Assembly: GCF_001401805.1 (NCBI RefSeq)
Contig: NZ_LKDW01000016.1
Span: forward strand, 1-64,000
Direction of reading: 5' to 3'
DNA length: 64,000 nucleotides
From: Pseudoalteromonas sp. P1-25
GTDB lineage: Bacteria > Pseudomonadota > Gammaproteobacteria > Enterobacterales > Alteromonadaceae
Positions 48,917 through 57,959 of the stretch are shown piece by piece. Position numbers and translations under genes: made by a program. Numbering within the stretch: position 1 is the first letter of the stretch; each line of letters starts with the position of its first letter. Below the pieces are notes generated by a model. It made no database searches, had not been told where the DNA came from, and saw only the letters and a program-made list of their open reading frames with translations.

Positions 48917-50407
48917 ATGTCTATCAGTTCAGCTATTAAATCCATTCAAGATATTATGCGTAAAGACGCCGGTGTCGATGGCGACGCACAACGCCTTGGC
49001 CAAATGTCGTGGTTACTATTTTTAAAAGTATTTGACGCACAAGAAGAAGAGCTAGAGCTAGAATTAGACGATTACCGCGAGCCAATCCCAGAGCAACTTT
49101 TATGGCGCAATTGGGCGGCCGATAACGAAGGCATAACGGGCGATGAGCTTTTAGAGTTTGTAAACGACAAGCTATTCCCTGAGCTTAAAAACCTAACAGC
49201 ACCCATAGATAAAAATCCACGCGGCTATGTAGTAACCCAAGCCTTTAGCGATGCCTTTAACTACATGAAAAACGGCACGCTACTGCGCCAGGTTATTAAT
49301 AAGCTAAACGAAATAGACTTTACCGACTCAAAAGAGCGCCACTTATTTGGCGACCTTTACGAGCAAATATTAAAAGATTTACAAAGTGCAGGTAACGCGG
49401 GCGAATTTTATACCCCGCGCGCCATTACTAAATTTATAGTGGCAGTAACCGACCCAAAACTAGGCGAGTCAATCATGGACCCTGCTTGTGGTACCGGTGG
49501 CTTTTTAGCGTGTGCGTTCGACCACGTAAAAGCAAACTATGTTAAATCGGGCGACGACCACCAAATACTTCAAAAGCAAATACACGGCGTAGAAAAAAAA
49601 CAACTCCCGCACTTACTGTGTACTACTAACATGATGCTTCACGGCATTGAGGTACCGGTACAAGTTAAACACGGCAATACGCTCAATAAACCGCTTTCAA
49701 GCTGGGATGATCAAGTAGATGTCATCATCACCAACCCTCCGTTTGGCGGCACCGAAGAAGACGGCATAGAAAAAAACTTCCCAAGCGACATGCAAACTCG
49801 TGAAACAGCCGACTTGTTCTTACAGCTCATTATAGAATTGCTTAATGAGCCTTCAGCCGGTAAAGAGGGCGGGCGCGCCGCAGTAGTATTGCCAGACGGC
49901 ACCTTGTTTGGTGAAGGCGTAAAAACCAAAATTAAAAAGCTATTGGTAGAGGAATGTAACTTACATACCATAATACGCTTACCCAATGGCGTGTTTAACC
50001 CGTACACCAGTATTAAAACTAATATCCTATTTTTTACTAAAGGCACACCAACAAAAGATGTGTGGTTTTACGAACACCCCTACCCAGCAGGCGTTAAAAA
50101 CTATAACAAAACAAAACCAATGAAGTTTGAAGAATTTAAAACCGAACTTGAATGGTGGGGCAACGAGGCAGACGGCTTTGCCAGCCGTACTGAAACCGAA
50201 CAAGCATGGAAAGTATCAATCGATGATATTATTGCCCGTAATTACAACCTCGACATTAAAAACCCGCATATAGGGGAAGTAATCAGCCACGACCCAGAAG
50301 AGCTATTAGCCGACTACTCAAAACAACAAGCTGATATACAAGCACTGCGCGATCAGCTTAAAGGCATATTGTCAGCGGCGCTGTCTAAAGATGTTGAGGG
50401 CAAGTAA
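48917..50407 (+). CDS. hsdM: type I DNA methyltransferase subunit M
   Basis: 496 residues. The SAM-binding motif is DPACGTGGF (188-196) and the catalytic motif NPPFGG (273-278), which marks N6-adenine methylation. The N-terminal four-helix domain (DAQRLGQMSWLLFLKVFD) is typical of HsdM. Its stop overlaps the start of hsdS by one base. Confidence 0.95.
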   Translation: MSISSAIKSIQDIMRKDAGVDGDAQRLGQMSWLLFLKVFDAQEEELELELDDYREPIPEQLLWRNWAADNEGITGDELLEFVNDKLFPELKNLTAPIDKNPRGYVVTQAFSDAFNYMKNGTLLRQVINKLNEIDFTDSKERHLFGDLYEQILKDLQSAGNAGEFYTPRAITKFIVAVTDPKLGESIMDPACGTGGFLACAFDHVKANYVKSGDDHQILQKQIHGVEKKQLPHLLCTTNMMLHGIEVPVQVKHGNTLNKPLSSWDDQVDVIITNPPFGGTEEDGIEKNFPSDMQTRETADLFLQLIIELLNEPSAGKEGGRAAVVLPDGTLFGEGVKTKIKKLLVEECNLHTIIRLPNGVFNPYTSIKTNILFFTKGTPTKDVWFYEHPYPAGVKNYNKTKPMKFEEFKTELEWWGNEADGFASRTETEQAWKVSIDDIIARNYNLDIKNPHIGEVISHDPEELLADYSKQQADIQALRDQLKGILSAALSKDVEGK

Positions 50408-52239
50408 TGGCTGAGACTAAAGCACCAAACACAAGCGCAGAGCAGCTAATAACCGACCACCTAGATATTTGGACGACGTCCATTGAGCAAAAGTCGTCGT
50501 CAGGGCGTGGGTCATCTAAGAAGTTTTCGCTTCACGGTATTAAAAAGCTCCGTGAACTTATTTTAGAACTCGCAGTACGGGGTAAGTTAGTGCCGCAAGA
50601 TCCAAACGACGAACCAGCTTCAGTATTGCTTGAGCGAATAGCCGCTGAAAAAGCGCAGTTAGTCAAAGATAAAAAAATTAAAAAGCCTAAAGCACTCCCA
50701 GAAATTAGTGAAGATGAAAAACCGTTTGAGTTGCCGAAAGGGTGGCTTGCTGAACGACTGGTAAACTTATCTTATTTAATAACTAAAGGTACCACACCTA
50801 CATCTTTAGGGTTTGAATTTAAAGAATCTGGTGTGAATTTCATTAAAATTGAAAATGTCTCAAGGGATCGCATCAACCTACCTAGCATTAGTCAATTTAT
50901 ATCAAAAGAGACAAATGAGGCACTAAAGCGTTCTAGTTTAGAGGCAGGAGATTTACTTTTTTCTATAGCAGGAACTATTGGTAAAACTTGTATTGTAGTA
51001 CAGGACGATTTACCAGCTAATACAAATCAAGCATTAGCAATTATTCGAGGGACAAAATTAGTATTCAGTGCTAAATTTTTATTAATTCAATTAAATTCTT
51101 TTGTCGCTGGTAAAACTAGAGAAAGAGCTCGTGGAGGAGCTATGCCAAATGTTTCTCTAGGTGATCTAAATGAGTTGATAGCAATAGTTCCTCCCTTTAA
51201 AGAACAACAACGCATCGTTACTAGAGTTGATGAGTTAATGAGCTTGTGTGATGCGCTTGAGGCACAAACTGAAAATAGCATTGCGGCACACCAAACTTTA
51301 GTTGAAGTGCTGTTAGAGGCTTTGCTAAAAGTACCAGAGCAAACCGCAACACCCGAACAAGCCACAGCACAGTTTCAACAAAACTGGCAACGCTTAAGCG
51401 AGCACTTCGACACGCTATTCACCACCACCGCCAGCATCGACACGCTAAAACAAACCATTTTACAACTAGCAGTAATGGGTAAGCTCGTCCCACAAAATCC
51501 AAATGACGAACCCGCCGCCAAACTCCTAGAGCGCATAGCAGCCGAAAAAGCCCAACTGATTAAAGACAAAAAAATCAAAAAGCAAAAACCACTGCCAGAA
51601 ATCACCCACGAAGAAAAACCGTTTGAATTACCAAAAGGGTGGGAGTGGTGTCGATTTGATGATGCGGCGCTTAGTTCGAGTGCTGGTTGGAGCCCTCAAT
51701 GTTTACCAACACCTAGAAATGGTGAAGATTGGGGAGTTTTAAAAGTTAGTGCTGTTACTTGGGGGATATTTAATCCAGAGGAAAATAAAGAACTTCCAGA
51801 ACACTTAGAACCAAGAATTGAACATGAAGTTCAAAGCGGTGATTTTCTTATCTCAAGAGCTAATACCGCTGACTTAGTTGCGAAAGCTGTAATAGTGCCA
51901 GATCTTGCACCTAAAAATTTAATGATGAGTGACAAGATTATTAGATTTAAATTACATGAAAGTGTAAGTGGTGAGTATTTAAACTTGATGAATAATAGCC
52001 AAGTTTCTAGAGATTATTATAATCGAGTTGCAGGTGGAACAAGTAGTTCCATGAAAAATGTATCAAGAGAACAAATTAGAAGCTTAGTTGTTGCACTCCC
52101 GCCACAAAAGGAGCAACACCGCATTGTCGCTAAAGTCGATGAATTAATGGCACTATGCGAACAACTTAAAGCTCGTATAACCGACGCACAAACCACTAAA
52201 CTTCACCTAACCGACGCCATAGTCGAACAGGCTTTATAA
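50407..52239 (+). CDS. hsdS: type I restriction specificity subunit S
   Basis: 610 residues with two target recognition domains, about 115-280 and 430-590. Each is preceded by a near-copy of a conserved segment: LELAVRGKLVPQDPNDEP and LQLAVMGKLVPQNPNDEP, each continuing to FELPKGW. Each recognition domain ends with a helix (KEQQRIVTRVDELM, KEQHRIVAKVDELM). The recognition domains are AT-richer than the conserved parts, which suggests domain exchange. It starts in the hsdM stop codon. The target sequence cannot be predicted. Confidence 0.92.
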   Translation: MAETKAPNTSAEQLITDHLDIWTTSIEQKSSSGRGSSKKFSLHGIKKLRELILELAVRGKLVPQDPNDEPASVLLERIAAEKAQLVKDKKIKKPKALPEISEDEKPFELPKGWLAERLVNLSYLITKGTTPTSLGFEFKESGVNFIKIENVSRDRINLPSISQFISKETNEALKRSSLEAGDLLFSIAGTIGKTCIVVQDDLPANTNQALAIIRGTKLVFSAKFLLIQLNSFVAGKTRERARGGAMPNVSLGDLNELIAIVPPFKEQQRIVTRVDELMSLCDALEAQTENSIAAHQTLVEVLLEALLKVPEQTATPEQATAQFQQNWQRLSEHFDTLFTTTASIDTLKQTILQLAVMGKLVPQNPNDEPAAKLLERIAAEKAQLIKDKKIKKQKPLPEITHEEKPFELPKGWEWCRFDDAALSSSAGWSPQCLPTPRNGEDWGVLKVSAVTWGIFNPEENKELPEHLEPRIEHEVQSGDFLISRANTADLVAKAVIVPDLAPKNLMMSDKIIRFKLHESVSGEYLNLMNNSQVSRDYYNRVAGGTSSSMKNVSREQIRSLVVALPPQKEQHRIVAKVDELMALCEQLKARITDAQTTKLHLTDAIVEQAL

Positions 52240-52240
52240 T

Positions 52241-53932
52241 ATGCAATTAGCTACTTTTTTAAAAAATACAATATTAGGTGATGATGCAGAGGGGCGTGCT
52301 ACTGAATTTGTTAAAGTGCCAAAGAATAATAGTAAAAATGGTCTTATTGCTATTTCGTTAGAAAAAGATACTTTCCTATCTTATATCATTTGGCCTATGA
52401 ATACATTTCATATCATTGCTCGAATGCTTGATACATTTGATGTGTATCAAAACGTAGTATCTTTAAAAAACTATAGTGAATTACCCTATAGAGGTTCAAC
52501 AGGAAGGCATGCGCGAACGTGGGTCCAATCTATATTATCGAATGAAAATGAAAAAGTAATTGAAGTAAGCGACCGGTTTTATGAGCTTTTGTATAATTTA
52601 TTTAAGAGTTCTAATGCGAGTCAACAAGTGAGTGATCTACTCAATAGCCCAACTTATTTTAGTCAGTTAATAGAGTTATTTAATGCAAGCGATAGCTGTT
52701 CTTTTAATATCAAAAACACTTTATTTTCAGAGGAGGCTCCAGCATATATTGCAGCCCAGGTTAAAAATCTAGCACGTTCAGAAAGTTCAGCCATATTGAG
52801 CTTTTCAAATTGTAATTCCAGCTACGGAAGTGTTCATTATAAAACCCACACACCACAATCAGGTATATCTTTAAATAGTTTGAGCCACGATTTAGCTTAT
52901 ATAAAAGCAGGTGTAAAAATATACTCACGACCTCAAAAAGTGGAATACGATAATGAGCAAAAAGACTTTAATATTTTACTTTTGCCTTGGCCATTGAAAG
53001 TTGAAGATAATTTCTTCAACACAGCTGTAAAACCATTATTACAAATGGATGATGAATTTGGGTTCTTCTCATACTCTAACTTAGAAGTAATTACAGCAAA
53101 AAAAATTATATATGCAATGGAGAGTTCTGGTAGCCCTTTAGATCTTGTTGTAATTCCAGAGTGCTCAATTGATAGTGAAAATAAGCAAATTATTATTTCA
53201 GAATTAAGTAGGTACTTTAAAAACAAGCATGTAGAAGTTCCGACTTTTATATTTGGCGTTTTTACAAAAGGAACAGATGGTACATACGGTGACAATAGCT
53301 TATCTGTATTAGTTTGGGACGAAAATACGAGTTGCTTTGCCGCGGAGACTCAACAAAAACACCACCGCTGGGCTATTGATCAGCAACAAGTAAATAATTA
53401 TGGCTTGCAGAAGGTTTTTGAAGATAAAAAAGTAAAGTGGTGGGAAGACTGTTTGATTGGATCTAGAAAATTACTTTCATTTGAAAAAAGCTCAACCCAT
53501 ATTTGCCCATTAATATGTGAAGACCTAGCGAGGCAAGAGCCGATCTCAGGTGTGCTGAGGTCATTAGCCCCTCATCTAGTTGTCGCTCTTCTTTTAGATG
53601 GACCCCAGCTTGAAAGTCGTTGGCCTGGTCATTACTCACACACTTTAGTCGATGAGCCAGGTAGTAGTGTTCTTACAATTTCGCCGTATGGGATAGTTGA
53701 ACGCTCTACAAATGGTGGTGAGTTTCCTAAAAGCAACATAATCTCTTTATGGAGCGAGCCGAATAAAACTGTAAAAATAGGATTAGATGATGAAAAAGTC
53801 GGTGTAGTTTTAACGCTAGCACAGGAAGAATCGAAGCAATGGACCGCAGATGGCAGATTAGAACCAAAGAAAAGGCTGACATATAAAGATCATCGGTCTA
53901 TAGGGTCTGCGAATGAGTTATCTGCAAAATAA
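52241..53932 (+). CDS. nitrilase-fold protein with unknown N-terminal domain
   Basis: 563 residues. The C-terminal half (about 240-530) shows the carbon-nitrogen hydrolase triad: Glu307 in VIPECS, Lys373 in QQKHHRW and Cys426 in PLICEDLA, with spacing usual for nitrilases. The N-terminal 230 residues match nothing I know; there is no reverse transcriptase YxDD motif, although reverse transcriptase-nitrilase fusions exist in DRT defence. It starts one base after hsdS, so it is translated with the restriction genes, and precedes mcrBC by 42 bp. It may be a small-molecule amidase effector or a scaffold; the role is unknown. Confidence 0.7.
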   Translation: MQLATFLKNTILGDDAEGRATEFVKVPKNNSKNGLIAISLEKDTFLSYIIWPMNTFHIIARMLDTFDVYQNVVSLKNYSELPYRGSTGRHARTWVQSILSNENEKVIEVSDRFYELLYNLFKSSNASQQVSDLLNSPTYFSQLIELFNASDSCSFNIKNTLFSEEAPAYIAAQVKNLARSESSAILSFSNCNSSYGSVHYKTHTPQSGISLNSLSHDLAYIKAGVKIYSRPQKVEYDNEQKDFNILLLPWPLKVEDNFFNTAVKPLLQMDDEFGFFSYSNLEVITAKKIIYAMESSGSPLDLVVIPECSIDSENKQIIISELSRYFKNKHVEVPTFIFGVFTKGTDGTYGDNSLSVLVWDENTSCFAAETQQKHHRWAIDQQQVNNYGLQKVFEDKKVKWWEDCLIGSRKLLSFEKSSTHICPLICEDLARQEPISGVLRSLAPHLVVALLLDGPQLESRWPGHYSHTLVDEPGSSVLTISPYGIVERSTNGGEFPKSNIISLWSEPNKTVKIGLDDEKVGVVLTLAQEESKQWTADGRLEPKKRLTYKDHRSIGSANELSAK

Positions 53933-53974
53933 TTATAACCTCTAAATACTTGATATCATTTAAAAAGGAATTAT

Positions 53975-56302
53975 ATGCCAACCTATAATAAATATAACTT
54001 CAATGGAGAACAATTAGGTAAAGCACCGCTTATTTTAGCGGTAATGAAAAAGTATGTTGCAGATAAAAAACCAACTTATGAGCAACTGAAACAAGACTTC
54101 CAAGAAATCGAAAAGAGTAGAAGTAAAAGCAAGCCAATATACATAACTCCACAAGAATTAGAAGAGAGAAAAAAGCATGGTAAAGATAAAAGAAAGCGAT
54201 TTTTTGAGTCTGATACAGAGGCTTTAACTCTAGGTGATGGCACTCGAATTTTTGTCAGTAACCAATGGAGCATTGATGGTACTGAGAAAGTCATTCGCTT
54301 TGTTAATTCTAAGTTTGATTACGGTATTACTGATGTTGTAGAGCATAAGTCCATAAATGATTTATATAACGATTACCTCAAAAAGCCTAACAAAGGTTGG
54401 ATCGCTGCTTATGAGCGTTTTAGTGCAGAAGTGGAGCAAAACTTAGGTAATACAGCCTCCAATTATGAAGCTGAATTTATAGAAAAGCTATGGAAGTCTG
54501 AATCCAATGGAATTGCTAGCGCTAAGCCTGGGACTCTGAGTAATGATGAATACAAAAATCTTTTAGACGACTTGCCGGAAATTACGGCTTTGATATTCAA
54601 AGAGCCCACTCCAACTACTTTAGAAAAAATATATAAATGGGCTGATGAGGCTAAGAAGGAAGGAAAGTTTAACACCGTCAAGCGTGGTGTGATCCACAGG
54701 GTTTTTGCTGCCGCTGACCCAAAAAAATACAATACGATTTTAAATGTTGATGGTTTAAGAGCTTTTACGAAATACTTAAATGATGCTTTTGGTTTAGAAA
54801 TTAATGTTAGTTGGAATTGGGCAGAGTTAAATCAGGTTGTTACCGAGAAAGTCAAAAGTAAAGTAGACAAATCTGAAAGTGAACTTGTTTTTAATACATT
54901 TATTTGGTGGCTGTTTGAAAAGCTGAGAAAAGAAAGCCACGATGAAAGTTTATATATAGACGAAGATGAAGCGGATCCTTCAATGACTACTGAGCTAAAT
55001 AAATCGGAAAAAAAATCAAAAAACCTTATTTACTACGGTCCACCTGGTACTGGCAAAACTTTTACCCTACAAAAGCTGTTAAAAGAACAGTACACAGAAA
55101 CAGGAACTTCTGAAGAGCCTGTAGTTTGGCTTAACAATAAGTTGGGTGAGTTAAGTTGGTTTGAAATTATTACACTTATTTTGTTGGATTCAGAGCACTA
55201 TTTATCTGTCACAGATATTGTGAATCATGAGTATTTTATCAAGAAGTTAGCGCTTAATGGCAGAACCGCAAATATACGTCAGACAGCTTGGGCTGCCTTG
55301 CAAACTCATACCATTCAAGACTCAGAAACTGTTAAGTACGCTAAGCGCATCGAACCACTAATTTTTGATAAAAATACAGATAGTAAGTGGACTATTGTTG
55401 ATAAAGAACATGAACTAATTGCTAGTTATAAAGAGCAACTAGATGAGCTTAAGGCAGGTCCCCCTGTCGAAAAAGAAATAAAGCGCTTTGAATTTGTGAC
55501 CTTTCATCAATCTTATGGGTATGAGGAGTTTATTGAAGGTTTAAGGCCTGTTACTAACGACGATGGTGATATAAGTTACGTTGTGAAGCCTGGTATTTTA
55601 AAGCGTCTGTGCAAGCGTGCTGAAGCTGATCCTAATCATCAATACGCCTTAGTGATTGACGAAATTAACCGAGGCAATATTAGTAAGATATTTGGTGAGT
55701 TGATAAGCCTTATTGAAATAGATAAACGTGCTGGTGAAGAGCATTCACTTACAGTTACTTTGCCATACTCAAACTTACCTTTTTCGGTACCTAGCAACCT
55801 CGATATTATTGGTACTATGAACACGGCTGACCGTTCTTTAACGCATATAGATATTGCGTTAAGACGCCGCTTTGAATTTATAGAGCTGAGAACTGATTAC
55901 TCTTTATTAAGCGATAATGTAGATGGTATTAACTTAAGAAAGCTCTTATTCACGATTAATAAACGGATAGAACTTTTATTAGATAGAGAGCATATTATTG
56001 GCCATGCCTTATTAATGAAAGTTAGTAACTTAGCGGATCTTAAACAAGTATTTATCACTAACATTATGCCGCTACTGGAAGAATACTTTTTTGAAGATTG
56101 GGATAAAATTAAGCAAGTATTTAATGATAACGGGTTTGTTTCTGAGCTCAAAGATGCTCACAGTAATTGGCTTGGTGGTTCAGATGAGTATGCAGCAAAG
56201 TCTTACTATGTAGACCGTAAAGCCTTTGACAAGATTGAAAATTATACAGCGGCTTATCAAAATATAAATGATAATAATTTTGATGAACTGAAACAGAACT
56301 AA
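53975..56302 (+). CDS. mcrB: McrB-type AAA+ GTPase
   Basis: 775 residues. The C-terminal motor has Walker A GPPGTGKT (355-362), Walker B VIDEINRGN (Asp562, Glu563) and the GTPase signature MNTADRS (615-621), diagnostic of McrB. The N-terminal 300 residues are the DNA-recognition part and differ from the E. coli protein, so the recognised mark may differ from RmC. With McrC it cuts modified DNA. A stop-start gap of nine bases leads to mcrC. Confidence 0.92.
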   Translation: MPTYNKYNFNGEQLGKAPLILAVMKKYVADKKPTYEQLKQDFQEIEKSRSKSKPIYITPQELEERKKHGKDKRKRFFESDTEALTLGDGTRIFVSNQWSIDGTEKVIRFVNSKFDYGITDVVEHKSINDLYNDYLKKPNKGWIAAYERFSAEVEQNLGNTASNYEAEFIEKLWKSESNGIASAKPGTLSNDEYKNLLDDLPEITALIFKEPTPTTLEKIYKWADEAKKEGKFNTVKRGVIHRVFAAADPKKYNTILNVDGLRAFTKYLNDAFGLEINVSWNWAELNQVVTEKVKSKVDKSESELVFNTFIWWLFEKLRKESHDESLYIDEDEADPSMTTELNKSEKKSKNLIYYGPPGTGKTFTLQKLLKEQYTETGTSEEPVVWLNNKLGELSWFEIITLILLDSEHYLSVTDIVNHEYFIKKLALNGRTANIRQTAWAALQTHTIQDSETVKYAKRIEPLIFDKNTDSKWTIVDKEHELIASYKEQLDELKAGPPVEKEIKRFEFVTFHQSYGYEEFIEGLRPVTNDDGDISYVVKPGILKRLCKRAEADPNHQYALVIDEINRGNISKIFGELISLIEIDKRAGEEHSLTVTLPYSNLPFSVPSNLDIIGTMNTADRSLTHIDIALRRRFEFIELRTDYSLLSDNVDGINLRKLLFTINKRIELLLDREHIIGHALLMKVSNLADLKQVFITNIMPLLEEYFFEDWDKIKQVFNDNGFVSELKDAHSNWLGGSDEYAAKSYYVDRKAFDKIENYTAAYQNINDNNFDELKQN

Positions 56303-56311
56303 GGAAGGTTT

Positions 56312-57625
56312 ATGCATACTTGGTCTGTTTATGAGTTTTCGCGTTTGTATAAAAGTAACACGACTGAACACAAAGGAGATAACTTAAAACTAGAGCACGC
56401 TCAATTTGAAGCGCTCAAACAGCTGTTAACTTGCAGTGAGGCAGACCATGATAAGTTATTTAGATATGGCTTTGAAAAGCGACAAGAGGTATTAGTTTGC
56501 CAAAACTACGTTGGTGTAATTTGTTTACCTTGCGGCGATCAAATTGAAATCTTACCTAAAACACATCGGAAAAGCGTACATGCTGAGAGTGATGAAAATA
56601 TTAGCAGGAACCGCTCCAACCTTATAAAGATGTTAAAGGCAACACAGTATTTACCAGGTAAGGTTGCTGACAATGCATCGTTAGATATGGCTAAAATGCC
56701 GTTACTTGACGTATTCATTCAATTGTTTTTGCAAGAGATCAGCTTATTAATTAAGCGTGGTGTGGCAAGGCAGTATGAAACGCATGAAAGTAATGAGCCT
56801 TTTATAAAGGGTAGAATACTGGTTAGCCAGCAAATTAGGCATAACTTAGTTAATAAACACCATCACTTTATAGCCTTTGACGAGCTAACAACTAACCGCC
56901 CTGAAAACCGATTAATTAAAAGTGCATTGCTCTGGTCGCTCAAGCGTGTGACAGCAAAAACGCAACATCTTTGCAGGGAGTTACTATTTCATTTTGAAGA
57001 AGTAACAAGCTCAAAAGCTATATGGCAGGATCTCAATGCTTGGCAACGGGGCAGGCATTTATCTCACTATGAAGCGATTAGACCGTGGATAGAGATGATT
57101 TTTAAAGATCAAAGCCCTACATCGGTAAACGGTTCAAAAAGCATGTTGTCTATATTATTTCCTATGGAACGCGTATTTGAGGATTACGTACCAATTTGTC
57201 TGAAAAGACAATTTCAAAATTATGACATAAAAACACAAACCAGCAGTCAATACTTAATAAGCTATACGCCTAGCGACAATAAAAAACGCACTAATGATGG
57301 CAAGCTTTTCCAATTAAAGCCTGACTTACATATTCAAGCAGAAAATAAATTAATTATTGGTGATACAAAGTGGAAGGTGATTGATGAAAACTTACCTAAC
57401 AAAAAGTATGGAATAAGTGAAAGTGATATGTACCAGATGTTGGCCTATAACCAAACTTACCAAAAGGAAGAATCAGAACCCGCAGTTATTTGGCTGATCT
57501 ACCCTATGACACCTCAATTTTTAAAGCCTTTACCTAATTTTATTTTTGATAACGGGCTTACACTCAAAGTATTACCATTTGATATTGATAAGTCAGAGTT
57601 AGTTGAGAACACAGCTGATAATTAA
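56312..57625 (+). CDS. mcrC: McrC nuclease subunit
   Basis: 437 residues. N-terminal part: FGFEKRQ-like and CQNYVGVICLPCGDQIEILPK, as in McrC. The C-terminal PD-(D/E)xK nuclease has Asp338 in QLKPDLHI and Asp351/Lys353 in IGDTKWKV. It forms the cutting subunit attached to McrB hexamers. AAGGAAGG lies just before the ATG. About 330 bp separate it from the next gene. Confidence 0.9.
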   Translation: MHTWSVYEFSRLYKSNTTEHKGDNLKLEHAQFEALKQLLTCSEADHDKLFRYGFEKRQEVLVCQNYVGVICLPCGDQIEILPKTHRKSVHAESDENISRNRSNLIKMLKATQYLPGKVADNASLDMAKMPLLDVFIQLFLQEISLLIKRGVARQYETHESNEPFIKGRILVSQQIRHNLVNKHHHFIAFDELTTNRPENRLIKSALLWSLKRVTAKTQHLCRELLFHFEEVTSSKAIWQDLNAWQRGRHLSHYEAIRPWIEMIFKDQSPTSVNGSKSMLSILFPMERVFEDYVPICLKRQFQNYDIKTQTSSQYLISYTPSDNKKRTNDGKLFQLKPDLHIQAENKLIIGDTKWKVIDENLPNKKYGISESDMYQMLAYNQTYQKEESEPAVIWLIYPMTPQFLKPLPNFIFDNGLTLKVLPFDIDKSELVENTADN

Positions 57626-57959
57626 TGGTCAATATTGGCTGAACAGTAATGGTTACTGAATTTAAGCTTAAAACTTGGTCATATAACCTGCTTTTTTAGT
57701 GGTTTATCATTATTTTTTTGCTTATCACAGTTGATTTATATATCATCTCGCCACGACTAAAGTATTGCTTTATTTTAGTTGTGGATGTCGAAAGGGAACT
57801 TAAAGATTTTATGGATAAAAGCCGAGCAGTACTGCCAACCCCCCACTATTAATTTTATACCTCTTTATGATTCTTTTCCTCGCCATTATTGCGTGTTTTC
57901 TGCTTTGAGGTTTCAAAGTAGTTGTCTATTTAATTACGAGAGTACAAAAGATAAATCAT
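57626..57959. other. intergenic region with hairpin and zor promoter
   Basis: 334 bp without a convincing gene. CCACGACTAAA (57751-57761) pairs with TTTAGTTGTGG (57774-57784), a possible terminator for mcrBC or a regulatory hairpin. The promoter of the zor genes should lie in the following AT-rich part. Confidence 0.45.

Noticed and set aside
52241-53932. Reverse transcriptase-nitrilase fusion (DRT type 1)
   Set aside because: The nitrilase triad is there, but no YxDD or other reverse transcriptase motif exists in the N-terminal half.
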